From Maricaulis sp. (GTDB taxonomy: Bacteria > Pseudomonadota > Alphaproteobacteria > Caulobacterales > Maricaulaceae), in assembly GCF_030149425.1 (NCBI RefSeq), contig NZ_JASBRQ010000053.1, positions 91,005 through 155,004 on the forward strand: a stretch of 64,000 nt of DNA, given 5' to 3'. Every line of letters begins with the position of its first letter. Position 1 is the first letter of the stretch. This document shows, piece after piece, positions 1 through 8,429 of this stretch. The notes beneath the pieces were generated by a model. It had not been told where the DNA came from. It searched no databases and saw only the letters and a list, made by a program, of their open reading frames with translations. A program made the position numbers and the translations under genes.

Positions 1-813
1 ACCCCGGACCCGGAGCGTCAGCTCGATTATGCACGCAGCGATTTTCGCCTCGACGAAGCGCTGACGCCTTATGATGCGGTGACTGGCTACAATAATTTCT
101 ACGAGTTCGGGCTCGGAAAAGGTGACCCGGCCCGCTATGCGGACAGGATGACGACCGAGCCGTGGTCGATCGAGGTTGACGGGCTGACCGATCGACCCGG
201 CACTTACGCCCTTGCCGACCTGGTCGATTTCGACGCGCTGGAAGAGCGCATCTACCGCCTGCGCTGCGTGGAGGCCTGGTCCATGGTTGTCCCCTGGATC
301 GGTGTGCCGCTGAGCGCCATAATCGAGCAATTGCGGCCGAGTCCTGCCGCCCGATATGTCGCCTTCGAGACCTATCTCAACCGTTCCGAAATGCGCGGTG
401 TCCGTTTCCCCGTAATCGACTGGCCCTATCGCGAAGGCCTGCGGATGGATGAAGCCATGAACCCGCTCGCCTTCCTGGCCGTGGGGGTCTACGGCGAGAT
501 TTTACCCAATCAGAACGGCGCCCCGATCCGCCTCGTTGTGCCCTGGAAGTATGGCTACAAGTCGATCAAATCGATCGTCAAAATCAGCTTTGTTGCCGAC
601 CAGCCGGAAACATCCTGGAATCTGACGGCGCCGAATGAGTACGGCTTTTATTCCAACGTCAATCCGCAGCGCGATCATCCGCGATGGAGTCAGCGCACTG
701 AACGCGTGATTGGCGGCGGTGTGTTTGCGCGCCGGGATACTGAAATGTTCAACGGCTATGCCGATCAGGTCGCCGATATGTATGCCGGCATGGACTTGAT
801 CGAAAATCACTGA
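1..813 (+). CDS. msrP: Protein-methionine-sulfoxide reductase catalytic subunit MsrP (5' truncated by window edge)
   Basis: Frame is open from base 1 ([37 protein letters not shown]...); sulfite-oxidase-fold motifs ([20 protein letters not shown]); followed directly by msrQ. Confidence 0.93.
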   Translation, partial: TPDPERQLDYARSDFRLDEALTPYDAVTGYNNFYEFGLGKGDPARYADRMTTEPWSIEVDGLTDRPGTYALADLVDFDALEERIYRLRCVEAWSMVVPWIGVPLSAIIEQLRPSPAARYVAFETYLNRSEMRGVRFPVIDWPYREGLRMDEAMNPLAFLAVGVYGEILPNQNGAPIRLVVPWKYGYKSIKSIVKISFVADQPETSWNLTAPNEYGFYSNVNPQRDHPRWSQRTERVIGGGVFARRDTEMFNGYADQVADMYAGMDLIENH

Positions 814-1490
814 TGCCGAGAACGCGCTCCCATCTCGCCCGGTTCGAACGCCAGGGTCTGAAGCCGCTGGCGTTCTGGCTTCTAGCCCTGCCCGGACTAT
901 GGCTCTTTGCCCAATGGGGATTACTGCTGGGTGGTCAGGACCATTCCTTGGGCTTCAACCCGATCGAAACGACCCACCGTTTCCTCGGCGACACCGCGCT
1001 TTACGTGCTGATGGCCTCTCTTGCCGTGACCCCGCTGCGCGATTTGACCCGTTGGAAGGCGGTCATGAAAATTCGCCGCCGCATCGGCCTGGCCGCGTTC
1101 TGGTACGCGGTGCTCCACGTCATCGCCTATCTCGGGCTGGATTTGTACATCGCCGCCGGGATGTCCGTCAGCGGCATGATGGCCGGTTTGTGGGACGATG
1201 TCGTCGAACGCACCTACATAACCTTGGGAATGCTCGCTTTTATCGGCTTGATTCCGCTGGCGCTGACCTCGTTCAATGCCATGATCCGGCGGCTCGGGGC
1301 ATTGCTCTGGCGCCGGCTGCATCTCGCCGTCTACCCGATCTCGGTGCTCGCCGTTCTACACTATGGATTTCTGGCCAAGGGCAATCAGCTTGGCCCCTGG
1401 ATACACGGTGCGGCCCTGGCCGCCCTACTCGGCTACAGGCTCTTCGCCTACCTGCGTCATACCCGTCTGCGCGCGCAGCATCCGGCCTAG
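813..1490 (+). CDS. msrQ: Heme-binding subunit MsrQ (YedZ)
   Basis: Multi-TM protein with RRRIGLAAFWYAVLHVIAYLGLD and RRLHLAVYPISVLAVLHY; start overlaps msrP stop. Confidence 0.92.
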   Translation: MPRTRSHLARFERQGLKPLAFWLLALPGLWLFAQWGLLLGGQDHSLGFNPIETTHRFLGDTALYVLMASLAVTPLRDLTRWKAVMKIRRRIGLAAFWYAVLHVIAYLGLDLYIAAGMSVSGMMAGLWDDVVERTYITLGMLAFIGLIPLALTSFNAMIRRLGALLWRRLHLAVYPISVLAVLHYGFLAKGNQLGPWIHGAALAALLGYRLFAYLRHTRLRAQHPA

Positions 1491-2321
1491 CCAATCGGCG
1501 CATTGCGCTGGATGGCTCATGGGCGCGAGATGCCCCGCCTCATCCATGGTGTCGATCTTGATGCCCAGCCGGCGCAATCGCCAGTCCGCATAGACGGTCG
1601 ACCCCGGCAGCCCGGCCATAAGCACGGCTGGCCGCTTCGGCAGCCGCTTCAAGGCCGTCCAGGGATCATGTCCCTGCGCCGCAAAGATCGCTGCTTCCCA
1701 GGCCGGATCACAGGACAGCTGGACCCCGGCATCTGTCTCTTTCAGGCCGGTATCGAGGTAAGCTTCGAGTACACCGGGGGCCCAGTCGGCAAACAGCCGC
1801 TTGCCGCGATAACGCTCGGTTACCTGTTCCCGGCTGTCCCAATCGCGCCGCCGCCGCCGCGCGCCGCTCGACATCGGATTGAACTGATAAAGATAGGCCC
1901 CGCCCGGGATATGCGGGATGGCGTAGAACCCGGTCGGCATGAAAACCGGCTCGATGAAGGCCATGGCTTCGACCTCCAGTCCGAATCTGGCTGCTGCCAG
2001 CAGGCCGCAAACCGAGCCCATGGAATGCCCGGCAAACACGCTTCGCCGCGGCTCCAGCGCGTTCTGCCAAGCCACCAGGTCCCGGGCAAAGACATGCCAA
2101 TCCGGCAGACGCGCCGGATCGGCAGGCAGCGTCGTCCGGCCATGCCCGCGCGCATCGAGGGCAACGACCTCGAATTCATCTGCAAGCGGCTCAAGCATTT
2201 GCTGGTAGGTTCCAGCGTTGAAGCCATTGGCGTGAGCGAAAAGCAGGCGGACAGCACCGGGCTTGCGCCAGATCAGCGTGCTGAGCTTTGCCTCGCCCAC
2301 ATCCAGTTCAATACGTTCCAT
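1425..2321 (-). CDS. Alpha/beta hydrolase
   Basis: LLFAHANGFNAGTY, DARGHGRT, GHSMGSVCG nucleophile elbow, C-terminal DEAGH. Confidence 0.88.
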   Translation of the reverse strand: MERIELDVGEAKLSTLIWRKPGAVRLLFAHANGFNAGTYQQMLEPLADEFEVVALDARGHGRTTLPADPARLPDWHVFARDLVAWQNALEPRRSVFAGHSMGSVCGLLAAARFGLEVEAMAFIEPVFMPTGFYAIPHIPGGAYLYQFNPMSSGARRRRRDWDSREQVTERYRGKRLFADWAPGVLEAYLDTGLKETDAGVQLSCDPAWEAAIFAAQGHDPWTALKRLPKRPAVLMAGLPGSTVYADWRLRRLGIKIDTMDEAGHLAPMSHPAQCADWLGRMLRAQTGMTQVGEEPVAE

Positions 2322-2452
2322 GCCGGCAAACTAGGGTGCGTCCCGGACCGGGTCCACTAAAGGCCTGATCAGGAATGACCTCGCGCAGTGGCACCACTGA
2401 CGGGTTCATGCTACCGCAGCGCCGAATTGCAGCTGCTTTTACCGGGGATCAC

Positions 2453-3577
2453 ATGACGACGCTTTCCATCACCGACCGTTTCGATAGTGGCAATATCATC
2501 GTCAAGGATGCCTCCGACCCGCAGGCGATTTCGCTGGAGATCCGGCGCGATCACCGCTCGGATTTCTTCCAATGGTTCCATTTCCGGGTGTCCGGCGCCC
2601 GCGATACGGCCTTGTCGATGCGCATCATCAATGCCGCAGAGGCGGCCTATCTTGATGGTTGGACCGATTATCAGGCCTGCGCCAGCTATGACCGTGAAAC
2701 CTGGTTCCGGGTTGAAACCCGCTATGAGGACGGCGTTCTGATTATCGACCACGAACCGGAACTCGACACCGTCTGGTATGCCTATTTCGCGCCCTACTCC
2801 ATGGAGCGTCACCAGGACTTGATCGCCTGGGCGCAAACTCACCCCGCCGCGCGATTGGACGTGCTCGGCGATACATTGGATGGCCAGAGCCTTGATTGTC
2901 TCACCATTGGAGACGGCGACAAGTCGATCTGGATCACCGCGCGTCAGCATCCTGGGGAAAGCATGGCCGAATGGTGGGTGGAAGGCTTCCTGACCCGCCT
3001 GCTTGATGATGCGGACCCTGTCGCCCGCCGGCTGCGCGAAGCGGTCACTTTCCACGTCGTGCCTAATATGAACCCGGACGGCTCCCGCCGCGGTCACCTG
3101 CGCACCAACGCCAAAGGCGTCAATCTCAACCGCGAATGGGACAAGGCGACACCGGAAAACTCGCCGGAAGTTTTCTACGTGCTCGAGGCCATCCGCCGGA
3201 CCGGGGTCGACCTTCACCTCGATGTGCATGGCGATGAAGGCCTGCCCTATAACTTCATCGCCGGCGGCGAAGGCGCGCCGAACTTTACCGAGGCAGACGG
3301 CGCCATGCTGGATGCCTACAAATCGGCGCTGGAGGCGATCAGTCCGGATTTCCAGACGACACATGGGTATGAGGTCGATGCCCCGGGCAGCGCCGATCTG
3401 TCCATCTGCACCAACTATATGGTCAATGAGTTCCGCTGCCTGGCGATGACGCTGGAAATGCCGTTCAAGGATAATGCCGATCTGCCCGATCCGCTGCACG
3501 GCTGGTCGCCGGATCGGTGCCGCAAGCTGGGAGCCGCAAATCTCGATGCGATGCTGGCGGTTCTCGACGCGATCTGA
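2453..3577 (+). CDS. M14-type zinc carboxypeptidase (cytosolic carboxypeptidase-like)
   Basis: RQHPGESMAEWWVEGF (HxxE) and LHLDVHGDEGLPYNF; start chosen at MTTLSITDRFDSGN. Confidence 0.85.
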   Translation: MTTLSITDRFDSGNIIVKDASDPQAISLEIRRDHRSDFFQWFHFRVSGARDTALSMRIINAAEAAYLDGWTDYQACASYDRETWFRVETRYEDGVLIIDHEPELDTVWYAYFAPYSMERHQDLIAWAQTHPAARLDVLGDTLDGQSLDCLTIGDGDKSIWITARQHPGESMAEWWVEGFLTRLLDDADPVARRLREAVTFHVVPNMNPDGSRRGHLRTNAKGVNLNREWDKATPENSPEVFYVLEAIRRTGVDLHLDVHGDEGLPYNFIAGGEGAPNFTEADGAMLDAYKSALEAISPDFQTTHGYEVDAPGSADLSICTNYMVNEFRCLAMTLEMPFKDNADLPDPLHGWSPDRCRKLGAANLDAMLAVLDAI

Positions 3578-3667
3578 GCCCCGAGACAACCTCGCGTATA
3601 TTTGAATACCGGCCTTGCGCCCCCTTGCGAAGCGCGTCACCGTTTTCGCTCAGGAGGATATGGCTGC

Positions 3668-4078
3668 ATGTATCTTACACGCCTGCTTTACTGTAGCGAA
3701 CGCAATGCCGAGGTCGATCTTGATATCGAGCAATTGCTCTATAGCGCTCGCGATTATAACGGCCGGTCCAATATCACGGGCGCGCTCTGGTTCGATGGCA
3801 CCTATTTCGTCCAGGTCCTTGAAGGCGGCCGCCAGGTGGTGAGCGAAACCTACCACCGCATCGCCAAGGATCCGCGCCATCACAGTATCGAGATCGTCTC
3901 CTGCGAGATGGTCGATGCGCGCCTCTTCCACCAATGGCGCATGGCGTATTTTGCCGACACGGCGGACAATCGCTCACTCGTCCTGAAGTATTCCGGCCAA
4001 GACAAGCTGATACCGTCGAATATGAGCAGCGCTTCATTGCTGCATGTGCTCGCCGAGGGGAATTTGCTCGGCGATTAA
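3668..4078 (+). CDS. BLUF-domain blue-light photoreceptor (short, single domain)
   Basis: MYLTRLLYCSERN...DYNGRSNITGALWFDGTYFVQVLEGG...FHQWRMAY; conserved Tyr8, Asn31, Gln49, Trp and Met positions aligned by eye to AppA. Confidence 0.92.
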   Translation: MYLTRLLYCSERNAEVDLDIEQLLYSARDYNGRSNITGALWFDGTYFVQVLEGGRQVVSETYHRIAKDPRHHSIEIVSCEMVDARLFHQWRMAYFADTADNRSLVLKYSGQDKLIPSNMSSASLLHVLAEGNLLGD

Positions 4079-4154
4079 CCCCCTCAATGCGGCGGGCCCG
4101 ATACCGGCCAGGTGCGTGGGCGGCCAAGAAAGAGCTGGACTCCCTGCTATCTTT

Positions 4155-4172
4155 TGAGACATAATTGTCTCA
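4155..4172. promoter_or_regulatory. 18-bp palindrome TGAGACA-TAAT-TGTCTCA overlapping the tetR start
   Basis: Perfect 7-bp arms read directly; adjacent to a TetR-family gene. Confidence 0.6.
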
Positions 4173-4726
4173 TGAATGATTTCGTACGTCCTTCCTCCCG
4201 CGATGCCATCATCACCGCAGGCTTTGCGGTGCTCGCGGCAGATCCAGCCGCCAGCCTCAATGATATTGCCCGCAAGGCCGGCGTCGGCCGCGCCACACTG
4301 CACCGGCATTTCTCCGGCCGCGATGACCTCGTTCGCTGCCTGGCCTTGGCGGCCCTGCACGAGATGGATGCGGCCGTCGAAGCGGCTTTGGAAAACGCGC
4401 AGAGCCATACCGACGCGCTGAAGCTGACCCTGCAAACCCTGGTTCCTCTGGGCACCCAGTATGGTTTCCTTTTAAGCGAAACCGCCACCGGTAAGGAGAT
4501 TGAGGCAGAGTACCAGCGCCAGGCTGAAGCGTTGTCGGACATGCTCAAGGCGGCCGTCTCAGAGGGCGGGCTTTCGGCCGCCATCCCGGTGTCTTGGTAT
4601 GCCCGCAGCTTTGATGCGCTGCTGATCGCCGCCTGGGAGGCGGTGCAGGAGCAGGAGCTGACGCCTGATCAGGCCAGCGCCCTGGCCTGGAAAACCTTCA
4701 CCCTCAACCCGAAGGCGGACGCATGA
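4172..4726 (+). CDS. TetR/AcrR family transcriptional regulator
   Basis: N-terminal HTH: AAFAVLAADPAASLNDIARKAGVGRATLHRHFSGRDDLV-type. Confidence 0.9.
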   Translation: MNDFVRPSSRDAIITAGFAVLAADPAASLNDIARKAGVGRATLHRHFSGRDDLVRCLALAALHEMDAAVEAALENAQSHTDALKLTLQTLVPLGTQYGFLLSETATGKEIEAEYQRQAEALSDMLKAAVSEGGLSAAIPVSWYARSFDALLIAAWEAVQEQELTPDQASALAWKTFTLNPKADA

Positions 4727-5571
4727 GCCCTGATGCAATCGAAAGCCTGGGCACCCAGTTTGATGATGCCTTCTTCATCATCGGCGCCGCGATCCTGGTG
4801 ATTGAGCTGCTCAAAGGCGCGTTCAATCGCTCGCTCTCGGGCAAAAGCCTGCTCGACATGATCGCCAGCGTCTCGACCCAGCTGCCCTATCTCTTGATCG
4901 AGATATTCCTGATGGTCTGGGTCTATATCGGCTTCGTACTGGTCAGCGAGACCTGGATCAGCTGGCGTTTCGAGTTCAGCTGGACGCTGGCCATCATCAC
5001 CCTGATCGTCGCCGATTTCGTCTATTACTGGGAACACCGCTTTGCCCATGAAGTGCGTCTGTTATGGACCCAGCACGCGGTGCATCATTCCTCGCGTTTC
5101 ATGAACATCCTGGTCAGTGTGCGCTTTGGTCCGCTGGAGACTGTGACCTCTGCCCTCTTCCACTTCCCGATGATCCTGATCGGCTTCCCGGCCGAACTGG
5201 TCTTTGCCAGCATTATCATTGTGCAGGCCTACCAAGTCTGGATCCATACCGAGTTGATCGGCAAGCTGGGTCCGCTTGACGGTGTTCTCAACACGCCTGC
5301 CAATCACCGTGTGCATCATGGTTGTGACGAGAAGTATCTGGACAAGAATTACGGCGGCATCCTGATCATCTGGGACCGCCTGTTCGGCACTTATCAGCGC
5401 GAGGAGGAAACGCCGCGCTACGGGCTCGCGCGCGATTTCGACAGCGTTAATCCGCTGGCCGTCTGGTTTTCCGAACTGCCTCGCTTTTTCAATGATCTCG
5501 GCCAGGCCAAGAGCGCCAGTGCGCGCTGGCGGATCATGTTTGGCCGGCCGGGTGCCTCTCCCGACGCCTGA
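4723..5571 (+). CDS. Sterol desaturase / fatty acid hydroxylase family protein
   Basis: Histidine boxes HRFAHE, HAVHHSS, NHRVHHG; multiple TM segments. Confidence 0.9.
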   Translation: MSPDAIESLGTQFDDAFFIIGAAILVIELLKGAFNRSLSGKSLLDMIASVSTQLPYLLIEIFLMVWVYIGFVLVSETWISWRFEFSWTLAIITLIVADFVYYWEHRFAHEVRLLWTQHAVHHSSRFMNILVSVRFGPLETVTSALFHFPMILIGFPAELVFASIIIVQAYQVWIHTELIGKLGPLDGVLNTPANHRVHHGCDEKYLDKNYGGILIIWDRLFGTYQREEETPRYGLARDFDSVNPLAVWFSELPRFFNDLGQAKSASARWRIMFGRPGASPDA

Positions 5572-5669
5572 CAGCGAACGCCATTGACCTGCGCCCGGCG
5601 ACGGGCGATGGCTGTGTCACCGTCCGGCTGACAAACACCCTGCCGATTCCAAGTGCGGGGGCGAAGGGG

Positions 5670-6527
5670 ATGAGCGCCATGACCGATCAGCAGATGACCC
5701 AGGTCGACGTATCTGACGAAGATATTCACTGGGATTTCGACAAGGCGATGTCCTATGGCCGCTATCTCGGCCTCGACCGCGTCCTGGACAGCCAAAACCC
5801 GCTGACCGAGGAGCATGACGAAATGCTCTTCATCATCATCCACCAGGTCGCCGAGCTGTGGATGAAGCTGATGTTGCATGAGATCGAAGGCGCATCGGCG
5901 CAAATTGCCCGCGACGAGGTGGGCCCGGCGCTGAAAATGTTCTCCCGCGTTTCGCGCGTCCAGGAACAGCTGATCAAGGCCTGGGATGTGCTCGCAACCA
6001 TGACGCCGAGCGATTATCTCGCCTTCCGCGACGATCTTGGCCAGAGCTCCGGCTTCCAGTCCTACCAGTATCGCAGCCTGGAATACCGGCTCGGCAATAA
6101 GAACGCGGCCATGGCGAAGGTGCACCGGCACAATCCGGTGGCCTTCGACATGGTCAATGCGGCCCTGGAGAGCCCGAGCATCTGGGATGAGACGCTCGCC
6201 TTCCTCGCCCGCAAGGGCTACGCCGTGCCGGCCGACCGTCTCGACCGGGACTGGCGTCAATCCTACAAGCCCAGCAGCGAGGTCGAGACGACCTGGCGGT
6301 TGATCTATGAGGACAGCGAGACCCATTGGGAAGCCTATGAGCTGGGCGAGAAACTCGTCGATCTCGAGCACAAATTCCAGCAATGGCGGTTCAACCACAT
6401 GAAAACGGTTGAGCGCATTATCGGCTATCGCCGCGGCACCGGCGGCACCTCCGGCGTCGCCTATCTGGTCAAGGCCCTCGATCTGCACTTCTTCCCGGAG
6501 CTGTGGACCGTGCGTACCGCGCTCTGA
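5670..6527 (+). CDS. kynA: Tryptophan 2,3-dioxygenase
   Basis: Typical TDO sequence: HDEMLFIIIHQVAELWMKLMLHEI, SSGFQSYQYR, GTGGTSGVAYL. Confidence 0.96.
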   Translation: MSAMTDQQMTQVDVSDEDIHWDFDKAMSYGRYLGLDRVLDSQNPLTEEHDEMLFIIIHQVAELWMKLMLHEIEGASAQIARDEVGPALKMFSRVSRVQEQLIKAWDVLATMTPSDYLAFRDDLGQSSGFQSYQYRSLEYRLGNKNAAMAKVHRHNPVAFDMVNAALESPSIWDETLAFLARKGYAVPADRLDRDWRQSYKPSSEVETTWRLIYEDSETHWEAYELGEKLVDLEHKFQQWRFNHMKTVERIIGYRRGTGGTSGVAYLVKALDLHFFPELWTVRTAL

Positions 6528-6531
6528 CCCG

Positions 6532-7170
6532 ATGAGCCGGATCTACGACATCACCCAGACCCTGCATGCCGGACTTCCCGTCTGGCCCGGCGATACGGCC
6601 TTTGTGCGCGAGGACAGCTGGGTCATCGGGCCGGATTGCCCGGTCAAGGTCTCGCGTCTGACCCTGTCGACCCACTCCGGCAGCCATGCCGACGCTCCGG
6701 AGCATTACCACAAGGCCGGCAGCGATATCGCCGGCGTCGATCTGGCGCCCTATCTGGGCCCCTGCGTGCTGGTCACGGCCAAAGGGAGCGGCCCGGCCGT
6801 CCGGCCTGAGGATGTCGACCTTGATGCACTCAAGGGCGCCAAACGGGTTCTCATCCGGACCTATAAGGAATTCCCGCATACCGCCTGGGACAGTGATTTT
6901 CGCGCCATTTCACCGGAACTGATTGAGGCCTTGGGGCGCCAGGGCTGTTTGCTGATCGGCACCGATGCCGCCTCGCTCGATCCTGAAACCTCGAAAACCC
7001 TCGACGCCCACCATGCGGTGCGGCGCCATGATATGCGTATCCTGGAAGGGCTGGTGTTGGACGGCGTGCCGGATGGCCGTTTCGAACTCATTGCCCTGCC
7101 CCTGCCGATTGCCGATGCGGATGCTTCACCGGTCCGCGCGATTTTGAGAGACCTGCCCGATGACGCCTGA
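6532..7170 (+). CDS. kynB: Arylformamidase (kynurenine formamidase)
   Basis: IYDITQTLHAGLPVWPGD, HSGSHADAPEHY; between kynA and kynU. Confidence 0.94.
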   Translation: MSRIYDITQTLHAGLPVWPGDTAFVREDSWVIGPDCPVKVSRLTLSTHSGSHADAPEHYHKAGSDIAGVDLAPYLGPCVLVTAKGSGPAVRPEDVDLDALKGAKRVLIRTYKEFPHTAWDSDFRAISPELIEALGRQGCLLIGTDAASLDPETSKTLDAHHAVRRHDMRILEGLVLDGVPDGRFELIALPLPIADADASPVRAILRDLPDDA

Positions 7171-8386
7171 CCAGATTGCCGATCTCGATCGCAATGATCC
7201 GCTTGCCGGTTTCCGGGAGCGTTTTGATCTGCCCGAAGGCGTGATCTATCTCGATGGCAATTCACTCGGCGCCCTGCCCAAGGCCACCGCTGAGCGGGTT
7301 GCGGCCGTGGTGCAGGAACAGTGGGGCGCAGACCTGATCCGGTCCTGGAATACCCATAACTGGATCGGCGCACCGCGCCGGCTCGGTGACAAGATCGCCC
7401 GGTTGATCGGGGCCAATCCCGGCGAAGTGATCTGCGCCGATTCCACTTCAGTGAATGTCTTCAAGGCACTGAGCGCCTGTCTTCAATTGACACCTGAGCG
7501 GTCGATAATCCTCTCGGAAACCGGAAATTTCCCGACCGACGCCTATATGATGGAAGGCTTGGCGCATCTCACCTCCGGTCGCGTGGAGCAAAAGCTCGTC
7601 GCCAGCGAGACCATAGCCGCTCATCTTGATGAAACGGTCGCCGCGCTCCTGCTGACCCACACCCACTACAAGACCGGGCGCTTGCACGACATGGCCGCGC
7701 TCACGGCCAAGGCCCAGGCGGCGGGCATTCCGGTGATCTGGGACCTGTCCCACTCGGCCGGCGCCCTGCCCGTGGACCTCAATGGCTGCAATGCCGATTT
7801 CGCCGTCGGCTGCGGCTATAAATATCTCAATGGCGGGCCCGGCGCCCCGGCCTTCCTGTTCGCGGCCGCGCGCCATCATGACAAGGTCTTCCCGGCCCTG
7901 TCCGGCTGGCTCGGCCACAAAGCCCCCTTTGCCTTTTCAGATCATTATGAGCCGGGCACCGGGATTGACCGTTTCCAGTGCGGCACGCCGGGCATTCTCG
8001 GTATGGCAGCTCTGGAGAGCGGGCTCGACCTCATGCTCGAAGCCGACATGCAAGCCATCCGGGCCAAGTCGCAGGCGCTGGGCGACCTCTTCATCGCGCT
8101 GATCGAAGCGCGCTGTCCTCAGTTCGAGCTGGTCACCCCGCGGGATTGCAGAGCGCGGGGAAGCCAGGTCTCGATCGCCCACGATCAGGGCTATGCCATC
8201 ATGCAGGCGCTGATTGATCGCGGCGTGATTGGTGATTTCCGGGCACCGGACATTTTGCGCTTCGGCTTCACCCCGCTCTACACCCGCTATCGTGATGTCG
8301 CCGATGCGGTCGACATCTTGGCTGACATCATGGACCAGGACAGCTGGACGGCCCCGCAATATGCCGTTCGTGCTGCTGTAACCTGA
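7160..8386 (+). CDS. kynU: Kynureninase
   Basis: YLDGNSLGALPK, WDLSHSAGALPVDLN, GCGYKYLNGGPGAPAFLF (PLP lysine). Confidence 0.96.
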   Translation: MTPDQIADLDRNDPLAGFRERFDLPEGVIYLDGNSLGALPKATAERVAAVVQEQWGADLIRSWNTHNWIGAPRRLGDKIARLIGANPGEVICADSTSVNVFKALSACLQLTPERSIILSETGNFPTDAYMMEGLAHLTSGRVEQKLVASETIAAHLDETVAALLLTHTHYKTGRLHDMAALTAKAQAAGIPVIWDLSHSAGALPVDLNGCNADFAVGCGYKYLNGGPGAPAFLFAAARHHDKVFPALSGWLGHKAPFAFSDHYEPGTGIDRFQCGTPGILGMAALESGLDLMLEADMQAIRAKSQALGDLFIALIEARCPQFELVTPRDCRARGSQVSIAHDQGYAIMQALIDRGVIGDFRAPDILRFGFTPLYTRYRDVADAVDILADIMDQDSWTAPQYAVRAAVT

Positions 8387-8429
8387 TCTATCGTGACCTG
8401 ACCAGCCGTGACCTGAAAAGGAGTTTCCC

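Noticed and set aside
2411-3640. 409-aa minus-strand ORF
   Set aside because: Antisense to the M14 carboxypeptidase; no domain.
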